The position numbers and the translations under genes were made by a program. The notes under the pieces were generated by a model, which saw only the letters and a program-made list of their open reading frames with translations, was not told the origin of the DNA and ran no database searches. Below, piece after piece: positions 45,574 to 54,994 of a DNA stretch of 64,000 bases. Position 1 is the stretch's first letter; every line of letters begins with the position of its first letter. The stretch is from G965215045 sp965215045 (lineage in GTDB: Bacteria; Pseudomonadota; Gammaproteobacteria; JABABF01). Location of the stretch: the NCBI GenBank assembly GCA_965215045.1, contig OZ244031.1, positions 1,984,001 to 2,048,000 of the forward strand, given 5' to 3'.

Positions 45574-46656
45574 GTGGCGCGCAACTACAATTTCAGCGCC
45601 GGGCCGGCCATGCTGCCGGAGGCGGTGCTGCGCCAGGCGGCGGCGGAGTTGCTGGACTGGCAGGAGCTGGGCGCATCGGTGGTCGAGATCAGTCACCGCA
45701 GCGCCGAGTTCAGCGCACTGGCCGAACGGGCGGAGCAGGACCTGCGCACCCTGCTGCAGATCCCCGCAGAGTACGCGGTGCTGTTTTTGCAGGGCGGTGC
45801 CACGGCGCAGTTTGCCTTCGTGCCCTTGAATCTCCTGGGCGACTGCAAAACAGCGGATTACGTGGACACCGGGCACTGGTCGCAGAAGGCGATTGCCGAG
45901 GCCGGGCGTTACTGCGAGGTGCGGGTGGTTGCAAGCCCGGGCGAGGACGCCCGACATCTGCTGCCGCCGGCGAACGAGTGGCCCCTGGATGCCGATGCGG
46001 CGTACCTGCATTACACCGCCAATGAGACCATCGACGGCGTGGAATTTCACGAGACGCCGGACAGTGCCGGGACACCCCTGGTCTCCGACATGTCCTCCAA
46101 CCTGCTCTCGCGCCCGCTGGAGATCGAACGTTTTGGCCTGGTCTATGCCGGTGCGCAGAAAAATATCGGCCCGGCGGGACTCTGCATCGTGATCGTCCAC
46201 CGTGAACTGTTGCAGCGGGGGGCTGCGACCGTGCCCTCGGTGTTTTGCTACCGGGCGCAGGCCGAGCGGGCGTCGATGTTGAATACCCCGCCGAGCTTTG
46301 CCTGGTATGTCGCCAGCCTGGTCTTTCGCTGGTTGCTGGAGCAGGGCGGGGTTGCCGAGATGGAACGGCGCAATATTCGCAAGTCGGGGATGCTCTATGC
46401 GCTCATCGACGAGAGTGATTTTTATTGCAACCGGGTGCCGCCTGAAAACCGCTCGCGCATGAACGTGCCCTTCCAACTGGCAGACCCCGCACTCGAGTCC
46501 CGGTTTCTCACGGAAGCGTCGGCGGCGGGGCTCTGCAACCTGCGTGGGCACCGTGCCGTCGGCGGCATGCGCGCCAGTATCTACAACGCGATGCCGGAAC
46601 AAGGGGTGCAATTGCTGGCGGATTTCATGCGGGATTTTGAGAGCCGGTGCAGCTGA
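45574..46656 (+). CDS. serC: Phosphoserine aminotransferase
   Basis: 360 residues from this GTG, matching the E. coli 362. Start VARNYNFSAGPAMLP is the family N-terminus; the PLP lysine is in YAGAQKNIGPAG; RGHRAVGGMRASIYNAM is the conserved C-terminal motif. It makes phosphoserine for serine and 4-phosphohydroxythreonine for pyridoxal phosphate. An ATG at 45547 would add nine residues and lie inside the possible gyrA tail. gyrA-serC-pheA order is as in Pseudomonas. Confidence 0.95.
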   Translation: MARNYNFSAGPAMLPEAVLRQAAAELLDWQELGASVVEISHRSAEFSALAERAEQDLRTLLQIPAEYAVLFLQGGATAQFAFVPLNLLGDCKTADYVDTGHWSQKAIAEAGRYCEVRVVASPGEDARHLLPPANEWPLDADAAYLHYTANETIDGVEFHETPDSAGTPLVSDMSSNLLSRPLEIERFGLVYAGAQKNIGPAGLCIVIVHRELLQRGAATVPSVFCYRAQAERASMLNTPPSFAWYVASLVFRWLLEQGGVAEMERRNIRKSGMLYALIDESDFYCNRVPPENRSRMNVPFQLADPALESRFLTEASAAGLCNLRGHRAVGGMRASIYNAMPEQGVQLLADFMRDFESRCS

Positions 46657-46686
46657 TGTGCGCGCTGTGTACGCGGGGACGCTGGG

Positions 46687-46692
46687 TATAAT
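46687..46692 (+). promoter_or_regulatory. Candidate -10 box for pheA and the genes downstream
   Basis: A perfect TATAAT, 55 bp before the pheA ATG in the 90-bp gap after serC. The -35 is weak. No phenylalanine-rich leader peptide or attenuator is seen. Confidence 0.4.
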
Positions 46693-46746
46693 GCGCGGTC
46701 GCTGCGTGTTTCTGCTCCCGTCACCCGTGCACGCGGCTTCCCGATC

Positions 46747-47868
46747 ATGAGCACCGAGTCCAAGGATCCACTGGCGCAACTGCGCGATCAGATCGATGCG
46801 GTGGACCGCCGCCTGCTCGAGTTGATGACCGAGCGCGCGGAACTGGCACGCCGGGTTGGTGAGGCCAAGCGTCGCGAGAGCGGGGACGGAGAACCGGAGT
46901 TCTACCGTGCAGAACGCGAGGCGCAGGTGCTGCGCAGGATGCGGGAATTAAATCCCGGGCCGATGAAAGACGAGACGATCGCCGCCGTGTTTCGCGAGAT
47001 CATGTCTGGTTGCCTGGCACTTTCCAAGGTACTGACGATCGCATACCTGGGGCCCGCCGGCACCTTCACCGAGGAGGCGGCGGTCAAGCATTTCGGCCAC
47101 GCGGCCCGGGTCATGCCCCGGGGCACGATCTCCGACGTGTTCGCCGGCGTGGAATCCGGGGAGGCGGAGTACGGGGTGGCACCGGTGGAGAATTCCACCG
47201 AGGGCATGGTCTCGCATACCCTGGACAGTTTCCTGGACTCGCCGCTGCATATCTGCGGCGAGGTGATCCTGCCCGTGCGCTTGCACTTGATGGTGCGCGA
47301 GGGGACGCCCCATGAACACGTCCAGTGGATCTGCGCCCATGAGCAGGCCCTGGCGCAATGCCGCAACTGGCTGGAGCGCAACTGGAAGGGCGTCGGGCAA
47401 CAGGCCGCTTCCAGCAACGGCGAAGCGGCGCGGCGCGCCGCGGAAACGGCCGGTATGGCGGCACTGGCCGGGGCCTCGGCGGCGGAGCACTACGGCCTGC
47501 AGGTACTGGAACGCAATGTCCAGGATCTCGGCGACAACACCACGCGCTTCCTGGTGATCGGAAGGGAGAAAGTGCGGCCCAGCGGCCGGGACAAAAGCTC
47601 GATCATCGCCTCGGTCAAGAACCGCCCCGGCGCACTCTACGAATTGCTGGAGCCATTCCGCGATGCCGGCATCCAACTGACCCGCCTGGAGTCGCGTCCC
47701 TCCCGCGGGGAAACCTGGACGTACGTGTTTTTTATCGAATTCGAAGGCCATGAAGACGAGGAAAAGATCGCGGGGGTGCTGGAACAACTGCAACAGTCCA
47801 CGGTGATTCTGAAACGCCTGGGCTCCTATCCCCGCGCTCCCTTGGATGAGGGGAGCGGCCCGGCATGA
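46747..47868 (+). CDS. pheA: Bifunctional chorismate mutase/prephenate dehydratase
   Basis: 373 residues. N-terminal AroQ-type chorismate mutase (about 1-95; LRDQIDAVDRRLLELMTERA), prephenate dehydratase (about 100-280; YLGPAGTFTEEAA, ENSTEGMVSHTLD, NTTRFLVIG) and a C-terminal ACT domain with ESRPSRGETWTYVFFIEFEG for feedback by phenylalanine. It makes phenylpyruvate. The stop overlaps hisC by ATGA. Confidence 0.96.
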   Translation: MSTESKDPLAQLRDQIDAVDRRLLELMTERAELARRVGEAKRRESGDGEPEFYRAEREAQVLRRMRELNPGPMKDETIAAVFREIMSGCLALSKVLTIAYLGPAGTFTEEAAVKHFGHAARVMPRGTISDVFAGVESGEAEYGVAPVENSTEGMVSHTLDSFLDSPLHICGEVILPVRLHLMVREGTPHEHVQWICAHEQALAQCRNWLERNWKGVGQQAASSNGEAARRAAETAGMAALAGASAAEHYGLQVLERNVQDLGDNTTRFLVIGREKVRPSGRDKSSIIASVKNRPGALYELLEPFRDAGIQLTRLESRPSRGETWTYVFFIEFEGHEDEEKIAGVLEQLQQSTVILKRLGSYPRAPLDEGSGPA

Positions 47869-48992
47869 AACCGGATTTCGCCGCCCTGGCGAATCCGGGT
47901 GCGCGGCAGATCGCCCCCTATATCCCCGGCCGCCCGGCGCAAAGCCTGCTGCCGCAGGAACAATTCGACAGCGCGCTGCAACTGGCGAGCAATGAAAACC
48001 CGTTGGGTGCCGGCAGCCTGGCCCGGGAGGCGGCAGAGCGCGCACTCTCAGAGATCGCACGCTATCCCGATGCCGATGCCTTCCGGCTGCGGCAGACCCT
48101 GGCGCAGAAACTGGGGGTCGACACCGCGCGCCTGGTGTTTGGCAACGGTTCCAACGAGGTGCTGATCCTGCTGGCACTGTGTTTCCTGCACCCGGGCGTC
48201 TCGGCGGTCTATTCGCGCCATGCGTTCGTGGTCTACCCGCAGGCGGTGCAGATCAGCGGTGCCCGCGCATTGGTCGCTCCCGCCCGGGACTGGGGCCATG
48301 ACCTGGAGGCCATGCTGGCACTGTGCCGGGAAGACACGCGCATGGTTTTCATTGCCAATCCCAACAATCCCACGGGTTCCTGGGTCAGTGCAGCAGAGTT
48401 GCGGCACTTCCTGGAACAACTGCCGGGCGAGGTACTGGTGGTACTGGACGAGGCGTACTGCGAATACGTCAGGTCTGCGGATTACCCGGACAGCCTGGCC
48501 CTGCAGACCGAATTTCCCAACCTGGTGGTGACCCGCAGTTTCTCGAAGATTCACGGGCTCGCCGCCCTGCGCGCCGGTTACGGCATCGCCGAACCGCAGA
48601 TCACCGGCCTGTTACAGCGCGTGCGCCAGCCATTCAATCTCAACCACATCGCCCAGGAGGCGGCTTGTGCGGCACTGGAAGATGGGCAACACCTGGACCA
48701 GAGCCGGGCACTCAACGCCGAGGGCCTGGCACTCCTGCAGCGGGAATTGCCGCGCCGGGACCTGGAGTGCGTTCCCTCGATCGCGAACTTCCTGTGTTTT
48801 CGTGCACCGCCGGGTTGCCAGGCGCAGGCACTGTACGAAGCACTGCTGCAACGAGGCGTGATCGTGCGACCGGTCGAGCAGGTCTACGATATGCCCGGGT
48901 ACCTGCGGGTCAGCGTCGGCCGGCCCGCGGACAACGAACGTTTCCTGGCGGTGCTGGACGAAGCGCTGGACCAGTTGCAGCGGGCCCGCTGA
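47865..48992 (+). CDS. hisC: Histidinol-phosphate/aromatic aminotransferase
   Basis: 375 residues, PLP fold type I. Conserved ASNENPLG, IANPNNPTGS, DEAYCEY and the PLP lysine in TRSFSKIHGLAALRAGYG. Its place between pheA and tyrA suggests it transaminates phenylpyruvate or hydroxyphenylpyruvate as well as, or instead of, imidazole acetol phosphate (context inference). ATGA overlap with pheA. Confidence 0.93.
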   Translation: MKPDFAALANPGARQIAPYIPGRPAQSLLPQEQFDSALQLASNENPLGAGSLAREAAERALSEIARYPDADAFRLRQTLAQKLGVDTARLVFGNGSNEVLILLALCFLHPGVSAVYSRHAFVVYPQAVQISGARALVAPARDWGHDLEAMLALCREDTRMVFIANPNNPTGSWVSAAELRHFLEQLPGEVLVVLDEAYCEYVRSADYPDSLALQTEFPNLVVTRSFSKIHGLAALRAGYGIAEPQITGLLQRVRQPFNLNHIAQEAACAALEDGQHLDQSRALNAEGLALLQRELPRRDLECVPSIANFLCFRAPPGCQAQALYEALLQRGVIVRPVEQVYDMPGYLRVSVGRPADNERFLAVLDEALDQLQRAR

Positions 48993-49027
48993 AAACCCGT
49001 GCACTGCATCTTGCCGTCGCCCCGTTC

Positions 49028-49912
49028 ATGAGTGCCGGGAGACTGAAGCGCGTAGTGATTGCGGGCCTGGGCCTGATCGGCGGCTCCGTCGCCGGTGCCC
49101 TCAAGCGCAATGATCTGTGTGATGAAGTGCTGGGCTGGGTGCGCCGCCCGGAGCCGCTGGAAATCGCCGGCAAGCGCGGCTGGGTCGACGGCGGCGGCAC
49201 GGATCTGCCGGCACTGGCCCGGGATGCCGAGCTGGTGTTGATCGCCGTGCCGCTGGCGAGCCTTCGGTCGACCCTGGAACATCTGCGCCCCCTGGCGGAC
49301 GGGGAGACCGTGCTCACGGATGCGGTCAGCGTCAAGTGCGAAGTGTTGGAGCAGGTGCGCGGGGTTTTTGGCGGGGTGCCGCAGAATTTTGTCCCCGGGC
49401 ATCCCATTGCGGGCTCGGAGCGGGACGGCGTGGCGGCCGCCGACCCGGAGTTATTCCGGGGACGCAAAACCGTGCTGACGCCGACGGCGGAAACCGCAGA
49501 AGTGGCCTTGCACAAGGTGCGCATGCTGTGGCGGGGTGTCGGTGCCAAAATCCTGGAATTGTCGCCGGAAGAGCACGATGCGGCGTTGGCGGCCACCAGT
49601 CACCTGCCACACCTGCTGGCCTATGCCGCCATGCAGCTGCTGGAGGAGGAGGGCGGAGAGCAGCTCCTGCGCCTGGGCGGCAGTGGACTGGAAGACTTCA
49701 GCCGCATTGCCGGGGCCGACCCCGCGCTGTGGCGCGACATCAGCCTGGCCAATCGCGAGGCCCTGCAGAAACTGCTGGAACGTTTTGAGGGGAACTTGCA
49801 AGAGCTGCGCCGGCATCTGCAGAGCGGCGATGGTCGGGCCCTGCAAAAGATGTTTGCCCGGGCACAAAAATTACGCCGCGCCTTGCAGGCTTCAAAAACG
49901 GCAAAACAATGA
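49028..49912 (+). CDS. tyrA: Prephenate dehydrogenase
   Basis: 294 residues, single-domain NAD(P)-dependent enzyme. Rossmann motif IAGLGLIGGSVAGALKR; catalytic GHPIAGSERDG; LAATSHLPHLLAYA in the helical dimer domain. In Pseudomonas tyrA is fused to aroA; here the two are separate frames. The tyrA stop overlaps an ATG as ATGA, but that ATG now belongs to a partial duplicate of the aroA start (see the 119-bp repeat). Confidence 0.93.
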   Translation: MSAGRLKRVVIAGLGLIGGSVAGALKRNDLCDEVLGWVRRPEPLEIAGKRGWVDGGGTDLPALARDAELVLIAVPLASLRSTLEHLRPLADGETVLTDAVSVKCEVLEQVRGVFGGVPQNFVPGHPIAGSERDGVAAADPELFRGRKTVLTPTAETAEVALHKVRMLWRGVGAKILELSPEEHDAALAATSHLPHLLAYAAMQLLEEEGGEQLLRLGGSGLEDFSRIAGADPALWRDISLANREALQKLLERFEGNLQELRRHLQSGDGRALQKMFARAQKLRRALQASKTAKQ

Positions 49913-50113
49913 CCAGGTGCCTGGATTATCAAGTGGCGGGGGGCGGCCAGCTGTCGGGGACCCTGCGTCTGCCGGGCGACAAGTCGATCGCACACCGCGC
50001 CCTGCAGGTTTCAAAAACGGCAAAACAATGACCAGGCGTCTGGATTATCAAGTGGCGGGGGGCGGCCAGCTGTCGGGGACCCTGCGTCTGCCGGGCGACA
50101 AGTCGATCGCACA
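49876..50113 (+). repeat. 119-bp tandem duplication across the tyrA/aroA junction
   Basis: Bases 49876-49994 recur at 49995-50113 with about three substitutions. Each copy holds the last codons of tyrA, the ATGA overlap and the first 32 codons of aroA. CCGCGCC stands at 49876, 49995 and 50114, so the breakpoint is a 7-bp microhomology between the two genes. The period is 2 modulo 3. Confidence 0.95.
49909..50031 (+). CDS. Possible 40-codon leader: N-terminal AroA fragment fused to the TyrA tail
   Basis: The first-copy ATG reads the first 32 residues of AroA (MTRCLDYQVAGGGQLS...) and then the duplicated TyrA C-terminal residues QVSKTAKQ, ending in a TGA that overlaps the true aroA ATG as ATGA. 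It is likely translated by coupling to tyrA, and would in turn couple to aroA; a stable product is unlikely. Confidence 0.45.
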   Translation: MTRCLDYQVAGGGQLSGTLRLPGDKSIAHRALQVSKTAKQ

Positions 50114-51350
50114 CCGCGCCCTGATCCTGGGGGCCCTGGCCCGGGGCGAGACGCGCATCCGCAACTTCTTGTACAGCGCGGATTGCCTGGCGACCCGGGA
50201 AGCACTGCACTCGCTGGGCGTGCGCATTGAAGAAGGTGCCGGGGCGGAGTTGTGCATACAGGGTTGCGGCCGGCAAAATTTTCGCGCCCCCGGGCGGGCA
50301 CTCGACTTGGGCAACTCGGGCACGGGACTGCGGCTTCTGGCCGGGGTCCTGGCGGGCTGTTCTTTTGACAGCGTGTTGACCGGTGACGCCAGCTTGCGGT
50401 GCCGGCCCATGCAGCGCATCATCTCACCGCTGCGGCAGATGGGCGCGGACCTGCAATGCGAGGAAGGCGGCCTGGCACCCCTGCGCTTCGCCCCGGTTCC
50501 CGAACTGTGTGGCATCGAGCACCAGATGGAAGTGGCGAGTGCCCAACTCAAGTCCTGCCTGTTGCTGGCGGGACTGGTCGCCCGGGGTGCCACTTGCATC
50601 GTCGAGCCGCAAGCGAGTCGCGATCACACCGAACGGATGCTGGAGCATTTTGGTTGCCAGTTGCAACGTTCGTCGACGCGCGTGTGCATCACCGGCGGTG
50701 CCCACCTGGAGGGACGCGAGCTCGAGCTCCCGGGGGATCTCTCTTCGGCGATGTTCGCCATCGTCGCGGCCTGTATCAGCGAGGGCTCCCGGTTGCGGGT
50801 CGAGGGCGTGGGGATTAATCCAACGCGCAGCGGCGGTCTGGAGATCCTGCAGGACATGGGTGCTGCGCTCAGCATTGGCAATGAGCGGGAACTGTGCGGG
50901 GAACCGGTCGCCGACCTGGAGATCGAAGGCGGAGCTGCACTGCGCGGCACGGAGATCCCGCCGGAGCGGGTGCCGCGTGCCATCGACGAGTTCCCGGCCC
51001 TGTTCATCGCCGCTGCCTGCGCCCGCGGCGAGACCGTGCTGCGGGGAGCCGCGGAATTGCGCCTCAAGGAGAGCGACCGGCTGGCGGCCATGGCCGAAGG
51101 TCTGCGCCTGCTGGGAGTGGAACTGGAATTATTTGCCGACGGGATTCGCATCTGCGGGCGACAGCAATTCTGCTCGGCGGAGCTGGACAGCCGGGGAGAC
51201 CACCGGGTGGCGATGGCCTTCGCCGTGGCGGCCCTGCGCACACCGACGGGTCTGCGGGTGCGGGACTGTGCCAACGTGCGCACCTCGTGGCCGGATTTTG
51301 TTCCCAGTCTCAGCAGGCTGGGCCTGCAGGTTTCAGAGACCGCCGCATGA
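50028..51350 (+). CDS. aroA: 3-Phosphoshikimate 1-carboxyvinyltransferase (EPSP synthase)
   Basis: 440 residues. Phosphoshikimate site LRLPGDKSIAHRALILGAL; PEP/glyphosate site LDLGNSGTGLRLLAG; C-terminal LKESDRLAAMAEGL and GDHRVAMAFAV are conserved. It makes EPSP, the step before chorismate. The GNSGTGLR loop with a downstream RPMQRI is the class I-like layout; class was not settled. The ATG at 50028 is the second-copy start; only this one opens the complete gene. It overlaps cmk by ATGA. Confidence 0.95.
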   Translation: MTRRLDYQVAGGGQLSGTLRLPGDKSIAHRALILGALARGETRIRNFLYSADCLATREALHSLGVRIEEGAGAELCIQGCGRQNFRAPGRALDLGNSGTGLRLLAGVLAGCSFDSVLTGDASLRCRPMQRIISPLRQMGADLQCEEGGLAPLRFAPVPELCGIEHQMEVASAQLKSCLLLAGLVARGATCIVEPQASRDHTERMLEHFGCQLQRSSTRVCITGGAHLEGRELELPGDLSSAMFAIVAACISEGSRLRVEGVGINPTRSGGLEILQDMGAALSIGNERELCGEPVADLEIEGGAALRGTEIPPERVPRAIDEFPALFIAAACARGETVLRGAAELRLKESDRLAAMAEGLRLLGVELELFADGIRICGRQQFCSAELDSRGDHRVAMAFAVAALRTPTGLRVRDCANVRTSWPDFVPSLSRLGLQVSETAA

Positions 51351-52018
51351 ACGTTCCGGTGATTGTCCTGGACGGTCCCAGCGGCACCGGCAAGAGCAGC
51401 GTCAGCATTGCACTGGCCGAACGGCTGGCCTGGCATCGCCTGGAAAGCGGTGTTTTGTACCGCCTGGTGGCCCTGGAACTGTATCGCCGGGATGCCGATG
51501 TCGAGGACCTCGATACCCTGCAGGAAATCCTCGAACAACTGCGTCCGGAATTCCGCGGGGAGAGCGTGTTGCTGAACGGCGAGGACGTGCGGGCGTCGAT
51601 CCGCGGCGAGGAAATTGGAACGCGAGCCTCGAGAATTGCATCGCGGGCGGAGGTGCGTTCCCGCTTGGTACACATTCAGCGCAGCTACCGCCGCCCGCCG
51701 GGCCTGGTCGCCGAGGGCCGTGATATGGGCACGGTGGTTTTCCCCGACGCCCCGCTCAAAATTTTTCTCGATGCCGGCGTGGAAGAGCGCGCGCTGCGGC
51801 GTCATAAACAGTTGAAAGATCAGAATATCAATGTTAAAATTTCCGCGCTTGTCGAGGAGATGTCCCGGCGAGATTCCCGTGACCGGACGCGTCGAACCGC
51901 ACCGCTCGTAGAGGCGGTCGATGCCGAGGTCCTGGATACCACCCGAATGAAGATCAACGAGGTGACAGAGACGATTATGCACTTGTGGCGGCAGAGACAG
52001 GCGTCCAACACGGTATGA
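51347..52018 (+). CDS. cmk: Cytidylate kinase
   Basis: 223 residues. P-loop GPSGTGKSS, CMP-binding LESGVLYRLVAL, AEGRDMGTVVFPDAPLK, and the lid RHKQLKDQN region, all family-typical. It phosphorylates CMP and dCMP. Linked by ATGA to aroA upstream and to rpsA downstream, the classical cmk-rpsA pair. Confidence 0.95.
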   Translation: MNVPVIVLDGPSGTGKSSVSIALAERLAWHRLESGVLYRLVALELYRRDADVEDLDTLQEILEQLRPEFRGESVLLNGEDVRASIRGEEIGTRASRIASRAEVRSRLVHIQRSYRRPPGLVAEGRDMGTVVFPDAPLKIFLDAGVEERALRRHKQLKDQNINVKISALVEEMSRRDSRDRTRRTAPLVEAVDAEVLDTTRMKINEVTETIMHLWRQRQASNTV

Positions 52019-53691
52019 GTGAAAGTTTCAAAGAGCTGTTCGAGGAGAGCCTGCGTACCATTGACATGACGCCCGGCCAGGTGGTGACCGGCGTGGTCAT
52101 GGACGTGGATGATGAATGGGTGACAGTGCACGCGGGATTAAAATCTGAAGGCGTGATTCCGCGCAGCCAGTTTGTTGACAGCACCGGGCAATGCGAGCTC
52201 TCCCAGGGAGACGAGGTGCAGGTCGCCCTGGAAGCGGTCGATGACGGCCTGGGCAATACGCGGATGTCGCGGGAAAAAGCGCGGCAGCAGGAAGTCTGGG
52301 ACACGCTGCAGCAGGCCTACGAAACGGAAGGGGAAGTGCGCGGCAAGGTTACCGGCAGTGTCAAGGGCGGCTTCATGGTCGATGTCGATTGCGTGCGCTG
52401 TTTTCTGCCCGGCTCCCTGGCCGACTCACGACCCCTGAATGAACTGGAAGAACTCAACGGGCGGGAAATGGACTTCCGCATCATTCGCATGGAACCGGCA
52501 CGCAATAACGTGGTGCTGTCCAGGCGTGCGGTCCTGGAAGCGCAATCGAGCGAAGAACGACAAAAACTGCTGGACTCCCTGGGCGAAGGACAAGTGGTGC
52601 GGGGCACGGTGCGCAACATGACCAATTACGGTGCCTTTGTCGATATCGGCGGTATCGATGGCCTGTTGCATGTGACCGACATGTCGTGGAAGCGGGTAGG
52701 GCGTCCCGAGGACGTGGTGCAGATCGGCGATGAACTGGAACTCAAGATTCTCAAGTTTGACCGCGAGAGCGAGCGGATTTCCCTGGGGCTCAAGCAGCTG
52801 CAGCACGATCCCTGGGAACAGCTGGCCGAGCATTATCCGACCGGGACCCGCGTCAAGGTGCGGGTGACCAAGACCACGGAATACGGATGCTTTGCCGAAC
52901 TGGAGGAGGGCATCGAGGGCCTGGTCCATATCACGGAGATGAGCTGGTTGCAGCCACCGCCGCCGGTGGAGGTCGGCGAGGAGATCGAGGTGATGGTGCT
53001 GGAAGTCAGTCCGGAACGACATCGCATTTCATTGAGTGCCAAGCAGTGCACCGAGAACCCGTGGCTCAAGTTTGCCGCTTCGCACAACAAGGGCGATCGT
53101 ATCTCGGGCGTCGTCAAGTCGATTACCAATTTCGGTTTGTTCGTCGAGCTGGAGGGCGGGGTCACGGGCCTGGTGCATGTCTCCGACCTGTCCTGGGAGG
53201 AGAGTGAAAACCACGAGGCGATCCTGCGCAATTACAAGAAAAACGAGAATATCGACGTGCTGGTATTGTCGATGGACCCGGAAAACGAGCGCATTGGTCT
53301 GGGCATCCGGCAATTGAATGATCCCCTGGTGGGCTACCTGGCGGATCACCCGGAAGGCAGTCATGTGCGCGGCAAAATCACCAAGGTCCTGTCGCGCTCG
53401 GCGACGGTGGAACTGGCCGAGGGAGTCATCGGCCTGTTACGGGGCAGCGAGATATCCCGGGAACGCATCGAGGATGTGCGCACCGTCCTGGAAAATGGCC
53501 AAGAGGTCGAGGCGCAGATTCTCAACGCCGATCACAAGTTGCGGCGCGTGATCCTGTCGATCTGCGCACTGCAGGAAAAAGAAGAGCGGGATGCGGTGCA
53601 AAGTTACCAGGAGCGCCGCGACAGCGACGCCAGGGTTACCGGTCCCAGGCTGGGAGATCTGATCGAGAATGAAGAAAAAAAAGAAGACTGA
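52015..53691 (+). CDS. rpsA: Ribosomal protein S1
   Basis: 558 residues with six S1 (OB-fold) domains in series; domain 1 starts GQVVTGVVMDVDDEWVTVHAG and domain 3 has GTVRNMTNYGAFVDIGGIDG. It binds mRNA leaders and unfolds them for the 30S subunit. The tail ends in acidic/lysine residues and overlaps ihfB by 23 bp. The start overlaps the cmk stop (ATGA). Confidence 0.97.
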   Translation: MSESFKELFEESLRTIDMTPGQVVTGVVMDVDDEWVTVHAGLKSEGVIPRSQFVDSTGQCELSQGDEVQVALEAVDDGLGNTRMSREKARQQEVWDTLQQAYETEGEVRGKVTGSVKGGFMVDVDCVRCFLPGSLADSRPLNELEELNGREMDFRIIRMEPARNNVVLSRRAVLEAQSSEERQKLLDSLGEGQVVRGTVRNMTNYGAFVDIGGIDGLLHVTDMSWKRVGRPEDVVQIGDELELKILKFDRESERISLGLKQLQHDPWEQLAEHYPTGTRVKVRVTKTTEYGCFAELEEGIEGLVHITEMSWLQPPPPVEVGEEIEVMVLEVSPERHRISLSAKQCTENPWLKFAASHNKGDRISGVVKSITNFGLFVELEGGVTGLVHVSDLSWEESENHEAILRNYKKNENIDVLVLSMDPENERIGLGIRQLNDPLVGYLADHPEGSHVRGKITKVLSRSATVELAEGVIGLLRGSEISRERIEDVRTVLENGQEVEAQILNADHKLRRVILSICALQEKEERDAVQSYQERRDSDARVTGPRLGDLIENEEKKED

Positions 53692-53977
53692 ACGCCTTAC
53701 CCTTTCGAGCCTGGTCTCGGATGTCGCGGGCATGCATAAAAACCTCTATCGCCAGGACGTAGAGGAAATCGTGAAATTTCTCCGCAACCGGATTATTGAC
53801 ATGCTGGCCGAGGGCAAGCGCGTGGAGTTGCGCGGTTTCGGTACTTTCGGTAAGCGCCAGCGCATTGGCCATATAGGACGCAACCCGCGCAACGGGGACC
53901 CGGTCTATATCGCCGAGCGCGCCGTACCGCATTTCAAACCCGCCAAGGAGATGCGCGAGCGCGCCAATTCACATTGA
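53669..53977 (+). CDS. ihfB: Integration host factor beta subunit-like protein
   Basis: 102 residues, HU/IHF family. RVELRGFGTFGKRQR and the DNA-intercalating beta arm GRNPRNGDPVYI with VPHFKPAKEMRERAN at the end identify IHF-beta. A lysine-rich N-terminal extension (KKKKK) is due to the 23-bp overlap with rpsA. It bends DNA in regulation, recombination and replication. rpsA-ihfB is the usual order. Confidence 0.92.
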   Translation: MKKKKKTERLTLSSLVSDVAGMHKNLYRQDVEEIVKFLRNRIIDMLAEGKRVELRGFGTFGKRQRIGHIGRNPRNGDPVYIAERAVPHFKPAKEMRERANSH

Positions 53978-53995
53978 ACCGGGAGCACCGGGCGA

Positions 53996-54994
53996 ATGAA
54001 TACGGCGCCATCCTTTTACCGCGAAGCCCGCACCCTGGTCATCGACCGGGAACAGGCCGGACGCCGCCTGGATAATTTTCTTTTTCGCCATTGTCCCGGG
54101 GTGCCGCGCTCGCGGGTGTACCGGGTGCTGCGCCGCGGGGAAGTACGCGTGAACAGCCGCCGCTGCCGCGCCGATTACCGCTTGGAAAATGGCGACCGGG
54201 TGCGCGTGCCGCCCCTGCGCCTGAAACTGCAGCCGGACCCGCCGCCGCGCCACCAGCTGTTGTCGCGTGTCCTGCTGGAAGACGAGGACCTGCTGGTGAT
54301 CGACAAGCCCGCCGGACTCGCGGTCCACGGCGGGAGTGGCTGCAATGGCGGCCTGGTGGAAAGCTTGCGCCTGTTGCGCCCGGACCTGCCGTACCTGGAC
54401 CTCGCACATCGCCTGGACCGCGAGACCTCGGGCTGCATCCTGCTGGTCAAGAAACCCGCGACGCTCAAACGTTTGCATGCCCTGTTTCGCAGTGCCCGCG
54501 TGCACAAACGCTACCTGGCCCTGCTCGTGGGACCCCTGCACGGAAAAATCCGCCAGGTCGATGCGGAACTGGAACGCGGCCGCCTGCGCTCCGGGGAACG
54601 GGTGGCACAGGTGAGACCGGGGGGACGCGCCTCCTCCACCCGGTTTGAACTGCTGGAGAGCTTCCACCTGGAGGATACGGAATACAGCCTGGTGGAAGCG
54701 CATCCTCTGACCGGGCGCATGCACCAGATCCGGGCGCACGCTGCGCATATCGGCACCTGGGTGGCGGGAGATCAAAAATACGGACAGGGGCGGCTCAACC
54801 GGCAACTCGCCGCCCTGGGGTTGCGACGCTTGTTTTTACACGCCCAGGGTTTGCATTTCAGTGACCAGGGGCGGACGGTACGGCTGCATTGTGAACTGCC
54901 GGAAGAACTGCAGGCATTCCTGGAAATTCTGCGCAGTCGCTGCAGATACGCTACAATAAATGCTGCGAGGGGACATGGGAGGCGAGGGGCATGA
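53996..54994 (+). CDS. rluC: Ribosomal large subunit pseudouridine synthase, RluC-like
   Basis: 332 residues. N-terminal S4 domain (about 22-90) and a RluA-type catalytic domain with the catalytic Asp in HRLDRETSGC; HPLTGRMHQIRAH is conserved. E. coli RluC modifies 23S positions 955, 2504 and 2580. Neighbour sppA-yceD-rpmF supports RluC over RluD. It overlaps sppA by ATGA. In Pseudomonas rne sits upstream; it is absent here. Confidence 0.88.
   Translation: MNTAPSFYREARTLVIDREQAGRRLDNFLFRHCPGVPRSRVYRVLRRGEVRVNSRRCRADYRLENGDRVRVPPLRLKLQPDPPPRHQLLSRVLLEDEDLLVIDKPAGLAVHGGSGCNGGLVESLRLLRPDLPYLDLAHRLDRETSGCILLVKKPATLKRLHALFRSARVHKRYLALLVGPLHGKIRQVDAELERGRLRSGERVAQVRPGGRASSTRFELLESFHLEDTEYSLVEAHPLTGRMHQIRAHAAHIGTWVAGDQKYGQGRLNRQLAALGLRRLFLHAQGLHFSDQGRTVRLHCELPEELQAFLEILRSRCRYATINAARGHGRRGA

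Noticed and set aside
46657..46746. Phenylalanine attenuator before pheA
   Set aside because: No Phe-rich leader peptide or terminator hairpin in the 90-bp gap.
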